A stretch of 8,948 bases of DNA from positions 1-8,948 of the forward strand of contig CALIMD010000070.1 in NCBI GenBank assembly GCA_938028645.1, in the 5' to 3' direction. Each line of letters begins with the position of its first letter. Positions within the stretch are counted from its first letter, which is position 1. The translations under genes were made by a program, and so were the position numbers. The DNA is from an uncultured Alphaproteobacteria bacterium (GTDB lineage Bacteria; Pseudomonadota; Alphaproteobacteria; Thalassobaculales; Thalassobaculaceae). This document shows, in pieces, positions 1-6,638 of the stretch. Below the pieces are notes generated by a model. The model had not been told where the DNA came from. It saw only the letters and a list, made by a program, of their open reading frames with translations, and ran no database searches.

Positions 1-128
1 GGCTCCATCGATTTATTGGGGCCATTATAATCCTCCTCCAGCTTCTCGAAAGCTGAACATATCTGATCCCTTAAAGAGATAAACCATTCGGTTGCCTCTT
101 TTTTCTGTTCGCTGGTGGAAAGGTACAT
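1..128 (-). CDS. hemF: Oxygen-dependent coproporphyrinogen III oxidase, N-terminal part (cut by window edge)
   Basis: Translating the minus strand from the ATG at 128 gives 42 residues that run off the left edge without a stop. The segment WFISLRDQICSAFEKLEED (residues 15-33) resembles the N-terminal helix of alphaproteobacterial HemF proteins, which typically read like WF..LRD.IC.AFE.LE and lead into the substrate-binding region. HemF performs the O2-dependent oxidative decarboxylation of coproporphyrinogen III to protoporphyrinogen IX in the cytoplasm, a step in haem synthesis. The start is supported by a GGAG Shine-Dalgarno (complement of 135-138) six bases ahead of the ATG. The frame stays open for about 55 codons upstream, but that stretch is AT-rich, low-complexity and unlike HemF, so I do not extend the gene. 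The catalytic part lies outside the window, so the call rests on the N-terminal helix only. Confidence 0.7.
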   Translation of the reverse strand, partial: MYLSTSEQKKEATEWFISLRDQICSAFEKLEEDYNGPNKSME

Positions 129-292
129 TACATGCTCCAAAACTTTTTTCAGGTGGCAGTTATTATCATATTTATATGGGTTGACCGTAGTATTTTTGCT
201 GACGGATAGTAAAAAATAACTTTTAAAAACGAAGATAGAATTCTGTTGAGTTTGATCAATTAGTTTTTCGGTTATATTAGGTTTAAATTAAA

Positions 293-321
293 TTGAGAGT
301 TAAAATATCACATAATAATAT
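293..321 (+). promoter_or_regulatory. Candidate sigma-70 promoter of the phosphodiesterase gene
   Basis: TTGAGA at 293-298 (5 of 6 to the -35 consensus) is followed after exactly 17 bases by TAATAT at 316-321 (4 of 6 to the -10 consensus). It would give a leader of roughly 50 bases before the ATG at 380. The surrounding gap (129-379) is very AT-rich, so a chance match is possible. I see no other gene or RNA in that gap. Confidence 0.4.
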
Positions 322-379
322 TTTAATGGTTTTCTGATTATTTAATTTTGAGTTCGATATTAATGGTTTGAGAGTTGAG

Positions 380-1870
380 ATGAAAAAAACAAAGTTTCTA
401 TTTTGCCTTTTTGATGGATTGCGCCGAGACTTTGTTCAATCAAATATAATGCCTAATCTTAACGAATTTCGAAATGAATGGGTCGACTATCCAAATAGTT
501 CTTCGACTTTTCCATCAGAAACGCGGGTTCAAGTCTCAAGTTTTGTAACGGGAACCTACTGCGGAGGTTCGATATCTGACGCATCAAAGGAAGGAATTTT
601 TGGCCACGGTATTATGGCGAATAGTTTTTATGACCCAATACTTGGTTTTGATGGCCCACTCGATACTTCCGATATGGCAAAGATGGAGGAAGCAAAAGGA
701 ATTTATGGAAGCCTCCAGAAAACTCCATCACTTGGTGAATTATTAGCAAAAGAAAATAAGAATTATTCCGTTATTACCACAGGAAAAATTGGTAATGCTC
801 GATTGCTTAATTTAAATGCTGATAAGCTCCAACAGAGGTTATTCTCTATTTGGGGATCGGATATCTCGAGTAAATGCGCTGACTATCATGGTATCATAGA
901 AAAATTTGGACCAGTTCCAAAACAGAGTTTTCCTAACAATCAAGTTAGTCAATATGCAACGCAAATTTTATTAAACCATTTTCTATTGGATCGATCCTTA
1001 GATGTTCAAGTAATCTGGTACAATGAACCGGACTTGTCATTTCACTATGAGGGCATTGGTTCCAAGGCTAGTCTATCTAGTCTCGAATGTTTAGATCAAT
1101 GCTTTGGAAAAATCATGAAATGGTGGAATGCCGAAGGGCGGTCTGACGGTTGGAACGTGATCGTATGCTCAGACCATGCCCAAATTTCCAAACAAAAACA
1201 GGTCAGTGTTATCAATGAGTTAAAGTGCGCAGGCTTTAAAACAGGAGTATCGATTATCGATGATATTGACGTTGCGGTCAAAGCCAGTTACAGCGGCCAA
1301 ATTACAGTAAGAGATCGTGATCCAAAGTTAGTGAAAAAAATAATCGAGTTTTTGCATGCACAGGATTGGTGCGGCCTTACCTTTACACGTGATGGAAGCC
1401 ACGGGACATTTTCTATGGCTGAAATCAATGCGCTAAGTGAAAGATCACCGGATATCAACTATATGTTGCGGACAACAGAAAAAGTCAATCAATACGGTTA
1501 TGCTGGATCATGTTTTGCGGATAATCCCGATATTCCGAACGGTGGTGGAATTCATGGTGGATTAAGTAGAATTGAAATAAATAACTTTATGACCTTGGGT
1601 GGAGATCAAATGAACCGACAGAAGATATTTGATATACCAACAGGGATTGTGGATATCTTGCCAACTATTTTTCATGGATTAGGCATTAAAATACCAAAAA
1701 CTGCTATGGGCCGCCCGCTCAAAGAAGCATTTTTAAATGGGGGCTTTGAACCAACTTGGAGCGAAACTAATTTGATGGCGAGTTCAGGTCACTATAGGCA
1801 GGAGATGTGCATTGCAAATGTGGAGGGCGTGAGGGCCCCTTACTTAAGGGGCGGCAGAAGAGTTAGTTAG
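380..1870 (+). CDS. Alkaline phosphatase superfamily protein (type I phosphodiesterase / nucleotide pyrophosphatase-like)
   Basis: This 496-residue protein belongs to the two-metal alkaline phosphatase superfamily, nearest in pattern to nucleotide pyrophosphatase/phosphodiesterases. The metal and catalytic residues appear in the expected order: D12 in LFDG, the probable nucleophile T43 in SSTFPSETR, D218 and H222 in EPDLSFH (the usual EPDxxGH motif with the Gly replaced), D265-H266 in SDHAQ, and H392 in GIHGG. The enzyme should therefore be active on a phosphate mono- or diester or a related phosphonate, but the substrate cannot be read from the sequence. There is no signal peptide, so it is probably cytoplasmic. 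I chose the ATG at 380 over the in-frame TTG at 368 because GAGAG at 370-374 sits five bases before the ATG, while nothing resembling a ribosome site precedes the TTG. The 3' end faces the next gene tail to tail across 28 bp. The last codons contain a strong hairpin. Confidence 0.88.
   Translation: MKKTKFLFCLFDGLRRDFVQSNIMPNLNEFRNEWVDYPNSSSTFPSETRVQVSSFVTGTYCGGSISDASKEGIFGHGIMANSFYDPILGFDGPLDTSDMAKMEEAKGIYGSLQKTPSLGELLAKENKNYSVITTGKIGNARLLNLNADKLQQRLFSIWGSDISSKCADYHGIIEKFGPVPKQSFPNNQVSQYATQILLNHFLLDRSLDVQVIWYNEPDLSFHYEGIGSKASLSSLECLDQCFGKIMKWWNAEGRSDGWNVIVCSDHAQISKQKQVSVINELKCAGFKTGVSIIDDIDVAVKASYSGQITVRDRDPKLVKKIIEFLHAQDWCGLTFTRDGSHGTFSMAEINALSERSPDINYMLRTTEKVNQYGYAGSCFADNPDIPNGGGIHGGLSRIEINNFMTLGGDQMNRQKIFDIPTGIVDILPTIFHGLGIKIPKTAMGRPLKEAFLNGGFEPTWSETNLMASSGHYRQEMCIANVEGVRAPYLRGGRRVS
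1835..1852. repeat. Perfect GC-rich inverted repeat (hairpin) in the 3' end of the phosphodiesterase gene
   Basis: GCCCCTT (1835-1841), a 4-base loop, and AAGGGGC (1846-1852) form a perfect 7-bp stem within the codons for the final residues of the protein. The position, 18 bases before the stop and between two convergent genes, suits a transcript end or an mRNA-stabilising stem. No T-run follows on either strand, so it is not a standard intrinsic terminator. Confidence 0.5.
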
Positions 1871-1898
1871 AAAATAGTAGAGAAAGATCTATCAAGAC

Positions 1899-2513
1899 TC
1901 AGTCATTTAAGTTTTTTATTGGATAAAAAGGTTTTATTAGATCGGAAGGTTGTTTCGCACTTTCCTCATAAATTCTCCGTCGGATTCGATTAAGAAATTT
2001 TGCAAAATACTGTAGATCATCATCAAGCATTTCTTGACTCCGGCTCTCCATTTCCTTCCAGGTGTTGTGAATTTTTTTAACGGCTGTTGGAGATACGGAT
2101 AGAGATTGAAGCTCTTTCTTGGTCTTTTCCATCCACTTTATAGTACTATCCCTCGTTTCTTTAGCTTCTGATATTTTTTGTTTTAATTTATCAAAAATCA
2201 TAACCGCTATTTCCTGTGAAGACCCATCACAGTTTGGTTTAAGTGCCTTCAATTCGTTGAAGTCTTGGTCGGTTAAATTGAACAAAAATTTATCAAAATA
2301 TTTGAATTCGAGGTTCCGTACAGACATTGCACCTTCTAATCGCGATAGTTTTTCGATTGTGGGGCCTCCTTCAGCGATTTTCCCACATTTATCGGTATCA
2401 TTATTTTGTTCTGTTCCACTTTTCGCCAACGGGGCTGCCTTTGTATTTTGCCCCTGAGCTGTCACAGGAAAAAGTACTGTAAGTGTTAATATGATATAAA
2501 TAGTCTTCTTCAT
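1899..2513 (-). CDS. Putative secreted protein of unknown function (204 residues)
   Basis: I do not recognise this protein. Residues 1-21 look like a Sec signal peptide: MKK, a hydrophobic run IYIILTLTVLFPV, then TAQGQ with probable cleavage near residues 19-21. There is no lipobox cysteine. The mature part starts with a flexible polar stretch (about 22-42) and then has charged, helix-favouring sequence. The stretch 105-185 is rich in Lys, Glu, Arg and Leu and could form long helices or a coiled coil. The only two cysteines are C43 and C95, which could form a disulphide in the periplasm. No catalytic motif is visible. The start ATG at 2513 has only a poor ribosome site (AGG two bases away). 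The gene is divergent from the GGT-like gene (109 bp between starts) and convergent with the phosphodiesterase gene. The signal peptide, proper stop and codon-like composition make it a likely real gene. Confidence 0.7.
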   Translation of the reverse strand: MKKTIYIILTLTVLFPVTAQGQNTKAAPLAKSGTEQNNDTDKCGKIAEGGPTIEKLSRLEGAMSVRNLEFKYFDKFLFNLTDQDFNELKALKPNCDGSSQEIAVMIFDKLKQKISEAKETRDSTIKWMEKTKKELQSLSVSPTAVKKIHNTWKEMESRSQEMLDDDLQYFAKFLNRIRRRIYEESAKQPSDLIKPFYPIKNLND

Positions 2514-2532
2514 AACCTGTATTAATATCCCT

Positions 2533-2561
2533 AGTACAGTAGTCTGCGCCTACCCTAACAA
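2533..2561 (-). promoter_or_regulatory. Candidate promoter of the secreted-protein gene
   Basis: On the minus strand TTGTTA (complement of 2556-2561) and TGTACT (complement of 2533-2538) are separated by 17 bases, each matching four of six consensus positions. The site ends about 19 bases before the ATG at 2513, which implies a very short leader. Confidence 0.3.
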
Positions 2562-2579
2562 GATAAAGTGCGAAACAGA

Positions 2580-2585
2580 TATAAT
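2580..2585 (+). promoter_or_regulatory. Candidate -10 element of the GGT-like gene
   Basis: TATAAT at 2580-2585 is a perfect -10 hexamer 37 bases before the ATG at 2623. No convincing -35 hexamer lies at the usual 16-18 base distance, so support is partial. It lies in the short divergent gap shared with the secreted-protein gene. Confidence 0.3.
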
Positions 2586-2622
2586 AAAGAGTTTATATAT
2601 TTAAAAGAAAGGCCACGATAAA

Positions 2623-4188
2623 ATGCAAGATATTTCATACCCTTATGAGACATGGACACTATGCAAGCCAAAAGTGACCAGTTCTAAGGGGGTCGTTGTT
2701 GCTCAAGAGATTGAAGCGGCATCGATAGGAGCTAGGATAATCGAAAGTGGAGGAAATGCTATAGATGGTGCAATTGCAACAGCATTTGCACTTTCAGTAA
2801 CTGAGCCGTGGATGAGTGGTCTAGGTGGTGGCGGTTTTATGATGCTCTATCTTGCGAATGAAAATAGGGTTCGTGTTATTGACTTTGGAATGATATCTCC
2901 AAAAATGACTGATTTGGCTGACTACCCCCTAAGTGGAGACATTGGCGCAGATCTTTTTGGTTGGCCTGCGGTCGCGCTGGACACAAATCTTCATGGAGCT
3001 AAATCGGTAGCTGTTCCTGGATCTGTCGCCGGTTATGGCCTTGCAGTGGAGCAATTTGCAACAAAAAGCTGGAGTGAACTTATTACCCCTGCCTTAGACT
3101 TAGCAAAAAGGGGGCACCGGAAGACTTGGTGGACGACATTGAATGTCGCAGCAGAAGCAAAGCTATTAAATTTATATAGTCAGTCAAGAGAGGATTGGTT
3201 GCCGGATGGTTTTGTTCCTACTGTGTCAGCTGACAATGAATACACATATTTGAAATTGGAAAAGCTGGCGCACACATTAAAAACGCTAAAAGAAAATGGT
3301 CCCGAATATTTTTATCAAGGGGAACTCGCAGAAAGTTTAGTCGCGGATATACAAAATGCGGGTGGTAAATTATCAAAGCAAGATTTAATAGATTACTCAG
3401 CTCAGATTGTTGATCCAATCACGGCAATTAGAGGAAGTCTCGTCTATAATTTATTACCTGGCATGTCGGCGGGACCCACGTTTGTAGACGCCCTAGAAAA
3501 TATTCCAGAATTCGATATGGAGAAACCCTCTCCAGATAGTCATGCATTCACTGCTAAAGCTTTGATCGAGGCGTATCGAAAAAGATTTGAAACAATGGGA
3601 CATTCCGGCGATGTGGGAGACAGAAGTTGTACGACTAATATTAGTGCAGTCGATCACTATGGTAATATGGTGATAATGACTACAACCCTCTTATCTAGGT
3701 TCGGCTCGAGGTACGTAGCTCCAACGAGTGGAATACTTCTGAATAATGGCATTAATTGGTTTGATCCCAGGCCGGATAGACCTAATTCTATCGCAGCTGG
3801 TAAAAAGCCGCTTTCTAACATGTGCCCAATGATTGCAACAAAACAAGGGCGCCCGGTTTTTGGTTTGGGTGCTTCGGGCGGAAGGAAAATTCTTCCAGCT
3901 GTATTTCAACTTGCTTCGTATATTAACGATTTTAATATGAATCTAGATACAGCGCTAGATGAGCCAAGGTTCGATGTAAGCGGAATAAACAAGATTATTT
4001 TTGACCCCCGTTTTGATATGAAGGTACAAAACTCATTGGAAAAGGTATCCTCAACAGAGCCTTGGGTCCCGAGTGCATTCCCATCCATGTATGCCGTGCC
4101 GTCTGGAGTTCAGATTCTTGGAAAGGATACTCTCATTGGGGGAGCACATACCCATTCCCCGCTATCAGGAGCGGTTGGGGTTGGATAG
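2623..4188 (+). CDS. Gamma-glutamyltransferase-family Ntn hydrolase with altered substrate pocket
   Basis: The 521-residue protein has the GGT fold signatures. They are the N-terminal GGNAIDGAIATAFALSVTEP (about 43-62) and SGLGGGGF (65-72), the autoprocessing site T337-T338 in CTTNISAVD, SGILLNN (369-375), PLSNMCP (396-402) and the oxyanion G419-G420 in GASGG. In this family the precursor cleaves itself before the Thr, which becomes the N-terminal nucleophile of the small subunit (here 337-521, 185 residues). Compared with E. coli GGT from memory, Arg114 is G89, Asn411 is L357, Gln430 is G376, Asp433 is W379 and Ser463 is N399; Ser462 is kept as S398. These residues bind the glutamyl group or help catalysis, so true gamma-glutamyl transfer is unlikely. 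About 40 residues normally preceding the cleavage site are missing. No signal peptide is present, unlike periplasmic GGTs. An amidohydrolase or acylase role is my inference. AAAGAAAGG at 2604-2612 is a reasonable ribosome site for this ATG. Confidence 0.9.
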   Translation: MQDISYPYETWTLCKPKVTSSKGVVVAQEIEAASIGARIIESGGNAIDGAIATAFALSVTEPWMSGLGGGGFMMLYLANENRVRVIDFGMISPKMTDLADYPLSGDIGADLFGWPAVALDTNLHGAKSVAVPGSVAGYGLAVEQFATKSWSELITPALDLAKRGHRKTWWTTLNVAAEAKLLNLYSQSREDWLPDGFVPTVSADNEYTYLKLEKLAHTLKTLKENGPEYFYQGELAESLVADIQNAGGKLSKQDLIDYSAQIVDPITAIRGSLVYNLLPGMSAGPTFVDALENIPEFDMEKPSPDSHAFTAKALIEAYRKRFETMGHSGDVGDRSCTTNISAVDHYGNMVIMTTTLLSRFGSRYVAPTSGILLNNGINWFDPRPDRPNSIAAGKKPLSNMCPMIATKQGRPVFGLGASGGRKILPAVFQLASYINDFNMNLDTALDEPRFDVSGINKIIFDPRFDMKVQNSLEKVSSTEPWVPSAFPSMYAVPSGVQILGKDTLIGGAHTHSPLSGAVGVG

Positions 4189-4312
4189 GTTCTATCGGAG
4201 GACATCAGAATGGAAAAGCCAACCGCCTATCGTCTTTTGGTCACCCGTTTAGGGGTGTTCACAAGGAACTATAATAACGTTTTACGAGCAAAATTATGGT
4301 AAGATAACCTTA

Positions 4313-4516
4313 TCAGAAATCGGTGCAACGGCCCTTGTGTTCCCAATCTCCGAAACGTGTAGGCTCGGGGCCATCGTACCCCCCGAACTCCTTTGCAACG
4401 TTACTCGAGTTAGCTTTGGAACTAAGATCGGCAGGCTTCACAACTTTAACAGGGCGATTGGTTTTCTGAGACTCAGGTGTTACTTTTTCAGTGAATGTTC
4501 GTGTGGTCGATGTCAT
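4313..4516 (-). CDS. SDHAF4/DUF1674 family succinate dehydrogenase assembly factor
   Basis: This small 67-residue protein ends in the family hallmark: GPEPTRFGDWEHKGRCTDF at residues 49-67 matches the conserved C-terminal GPEPTRxGDWxxKGRxxDF motif. The first 40 residues are polar and disordered-looking, as usual for this family. Eukaryotic SDHAF4 (yeast Sdh8) binds the flavinylated catalytic subunit of succinate dehydrogenase and helps it join the iron-sulphur subunit; the bacterial proteins are assumed to act likewise in the cytoplasm. The gene is divergent from rsmB across 92 bp, a neighbourhood I recall for this family in alphaproteobacteria, and convergent with the GGT-like gene across 124 bp. 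GGAG is only two bases from the ATG, so the exact start is less certain than the identity; no other ATG, GTG or TTG fits better upstream before an in-frame stop. Confidence 0.9.
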   Translation of the reverse strand: MTSTTRTFTEKVTPESQKTNRPVKVVKPADLSSKANSSNVAKEFGGYDGPEPTRFGDWEHKGRCTDF

Positions 4517-4608
4517 AACTCCAATGTAGTTTAATGTGAGATAAATTCAAGACCAATCGTGGTTGAACCCAAGCTATGGACGGCAAAATTTAAAGCGATG
4601 GTTAATCG

Positions 4609-5904
4609 ATGAAAATAAAACACGAAATTTCAGCGTCAAGAAGTGTGGCATTTGACCTTCTGAGGTCGGTTACCGCGAAAAAAAAGTCTTTTGATGACGC
4701 TATGAGCCTTCATGATGGTTTTCAAAAATTATCTGGCCGGGATAGAAGGTTTGTAAGAAAAATTGTAACAACAGCCCTTCGTCGATTAGGGCAAATTGAT
4801 CTACTTTTAGACGGGTTTTTGAAAAAGCCATTGCCAAAAAATGCTACGGTTGTTCGAGACATCTTAAGGGTAGCAGTTACCGAAATTCTGTTTTTAAAGT
4901 TCCCGCCTCATGCAGCGGTCGATAGCGCTGTAACATTGGTTGGATCTAGGCGGTTCCCAAAGCTAAAGGGTTTAACTAACGCTATTTTAAGGAAAATTGT
5001 TACTGACGGAGAAAGGGCACTCGAGCAAATCCCGAAAAAAAATAACGTGCCAGCCTGGATGATACAGAGTTGGGAACATGCATATGGGAAAGTTGCAACA
5101 GAAAAGATAATAGAAGCGATCTTACAGGAACCGATGCTAGACATCACAATTAAAAGTAATCACCAGAAATGGGCATCTAAATTAGATGCCAGCGTTCTTT
5201 CTTTGGGATCCTTGCGCCGAAGGTTTGATGGTCGTATCGAGGAAATGGCAGGGTTTTCTGACGGAGAGTGGTGGGTTCAAGATGCAGCAGCAGCTATTCC
5301 GGTTTTCCTTCTGGGAGATGTGGCTGGGTTGCAAGTGGCAGATATCTGTGCCGCACCAGGTGGGAAGACTGCTCAGCTAGCCAATGCGGGTGCTGATGTA
5401 ATAGCCGTTGACCGCTCAATTAGTAGAACGAAGCGCCTTGAACAAAATCTCAATCGGCTCAATTTGAAAGCTGATATAGTAGTCACCGATGCTGCAGAAT
5501 GGGAGCCAAAGAAAAAGTTTGATGCGGTACTTATAGACTCGCCTTGCTCTGCTACGGGAACAATTCGAAGGCATCCGGATATCTTACATTCGAAAACTAC
5601 TAATGATTTAGCAAAACTATTGAAATTACAATGGAAGCTGTTACTAGCGGGTGCTCAATTGCTGAAACCGGGCGGCAAACTTATTTTTTGCACATGTTCT
5701 ATGCAAACTGAGGAAGGCGAGCAACAAATCGAGAAATTTTTAAAGCTCAATCGGTCATTTGAGCGTCAATCCATCAGTAAAGAGGAAGTGGGCGGGTATA
5801 GTTGTTTTATTAATGAAAAGGGAGACCTCAGAATATTGCCATTTTTTCTTAAAGAATTAGGCGGAATCGACGGGTTTTTTGCGTCGCGTTTAATATGTAA
5901 ATGA
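4609..5904 (+). CDS. rsmB: 16S rRNA (cytosine(967)-C(5))-methyltransferase RsmB
   Basis: The protein (431 residues, normal for RsmB) has an N-terminal NusB-like RNA-binding domain at about 8-135, including SGRDRRFVRKIV and LRVAVTEILFL, followed by a Rossmann-type methyltransferase domain. SAM-binding motif I is DICAAPGGKTAQLA (245-258), D268 is the probable ribose-binding acidic residue, motif IV is IDSPCSATGTIRRHPDI (309-325) with C313, and motif VI is CTCSMQTEEGE (361-371) with the probable catalytic nucleophile C363. Both cysteines required by RNA m5C methyltransferases are therefore present. The C-terminal GGIDGFFASRL is also typical. The enzyme methylates C967 of 16S rRNA during small-subunit assembly. 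No strong Shine-Dalgarno precedes the ATG. It is the first gene of the rightward run and probably carries the promoter for rpe and the heparinase-like gene, though I see no convincing promoter in the 92-bp gap. Confidence 0.96.
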   Translation: MKIKHEISASRSVAFDLLRSVTAKKKSFDDAMSLHDGFQKLSGRDRRFVRKIVTTALRRLGQIDLLLDGFLKKPLPKNATVVRDILRVAVTEILFLKFPPHAAVDSAVTLVGSRRFPKLKGLTNAILRKIVTDGERALEQIPKKNNVPAWMIQSWEHAYGKVATEKIIEAILQEPMLDITIKSNHQKWASKLDASVLSLGSLRRRFDGRIEEMAGFSDGEWWVQDAAAAIPVFLLGDVAGLQVADICAAPGGKTAQLANAGADVIAVDRSISRTKRLEQNLNRLNLKADIVVTDAAEWEPKKKFDAVLIDSPCSATGTIRRHPDILHSKTTNDLAKLLKLQWKLLLAGAQLLKPGGKLIFCTCSMQTEEGEQQIEKFLKLNRSFERQSISKEEVGGYSCFINEKGDLRILPFFLKELGGIDGFFASRLICK

Positions 5905-5967
5905 TTTTTCTTAAACCTAACATCGCACTCTTGCGAATTATCCTGCAACCTGTTACCTCATAAACCT

Positions 5968-6630
5968 ATGGTAGATACACCTCGTATAGCGCCCTCACTT
6001 TTAGCTGCCGATTTTTCGAAGTTGGGTGAGGAGGTTGTAGCGGTTTCGCAAATGGGGGCAGATCTCATTCATCTTGATGTGATGGATGGCCATTTCGTTC
6101 CAAATATCTCATTCGGTCCAGATATTATTGCTTCGATACGAAAATTTAGTTCCTTACCATTTGATGTGCATCTAATGATAGAGCCGGTTGATAGTTACAT
6201 AGAGGCTTTCGTTGCAGCTGGGTCAGATATGTTGACGGTTCATGTTGAAGCTGGGCCCCATATTCATAATACTCTCCAAAAAATCCAAGGGTTTGGTATC
6301 AAAGCTGGCGTTGCATTGAATCCGGGCACGCCAATAGAGATGCTTGATAATTTGTGGGATCTTCTCGATTTGGTTCTTGTTATGACCGTAAACCCTGGAT
6401 TTGGAGGACAAAGATTTTTAGAAAGCCAATTAAGTAAAATTTCATCTATTCGGGATAAAATTGATCAACTTGAGCGTCCGGTTGGCCTTTCCGTTGATGG
6501 AGGCATTAACGAAAAAACAGGTAAAATGTCGATAGAGGCTGGAGCGGATATATTAGTAGCTGGGTCTTCTGTTTTTCGATTGGAAGGAGTGCCTTACTCC
6601 AAGGCTATCGAGCAATTAAGAAATCGGTAA
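5968..6630 (+). CDS. rpe: Ribulose-phosphate 3-epimerase
   Basis: The 220-residue protein is a complete (beta/alpha)8-barrel epimerase of normal length. It interconverts D-ribulose 5-phosphate and D-xylulose 5-phosphate in the pentose phosphate and Calvin pathways. Diagnostic segments are APSLLAADF (8-16), HLDVMDGHFVPN (35-46), FDVHLMI (65-71), MTVNPGFGGQ (139-148) and LSVDGGI (174-180). The metal-binding residues H35, D37, H68 and D177 are all present, D37 and D177 being the acid-base pair. The glycine-rich phosphate site is seen at DGG (177-179) and AGSSVF (198-203). The start lies 63 bp after rsmB and no Shine-Dalgarno is visible before the ATG; the upstream bases are pyrimidine-rich and include CCTC instead. 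Translation may depend on coupling or on ribosomal protein S1. The next gene follows after 8 bp. Confidence 0.97.
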   Translation: MVDTPRIAPSLLAADFSKLGEEVVAVSQMGADLIHLDVMDGHFVPNISFGPDIIASIRKFSSLPFDVHLMIEPVDSYIEAFVAAGSDMLTVHVEAGPHIHNTLQKIQGFGIKAGVALNPGTPIEMLDNLWDLLDLVLVMTVNPGFGGQRFLESQLSKISSIRDKIDQLERPVGLSVDGGINEKTGKMSIEAGADILVAGSSVFRLEGVPYSKAIEQLRNR

Positions 6631-6638
6631 GCCTGATA

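Noticed and set aside
129..292. N-terminal extension of hemF
   Set aside because: The frame is open for about 55 codons upstream of the chosen ATG, but no start with a ribosome site is seen. The sequence is AT-rich and low in complexity, and a GGAG site sits at the right distance from the ATG at 128.
2119..2457. 112-codon open frame on the plus strand opposite the secreted-protein gene
   Set aside because: It lies wholly inside the minus-strand gene, which has a clear signal peptide. The plus-strand translation is rich in Ser and Phe as expected of a complement reading, and has no domain or ribosome site.
4242..4257. Hairpin CACCC/GGGTG as terminator of the GGT-like gene
   Set aside because: The stem is only 5 bp with a 6-base loop, and no T-run follows on either strand.
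4337..4534. 65-codon open frame on the plus strand
   Set aside because: It is the complement of the SDHAF4/DUF1674 gene, whose conserved C-terminal motif decides the strand.
4563..4591. Promoter for rsmB (TTGAAC ... AAATTT)
   Set aside because: The -35 match is fair but the -10 hexamer is poor; chance is likely in such AT-rich sequence.
5923..5936. Hairpin TCGCA/TGCGA after rsmB as a terminator
   Set aside because: Short stem, no T-run after it; rpe downstream is probably cotranscribed.
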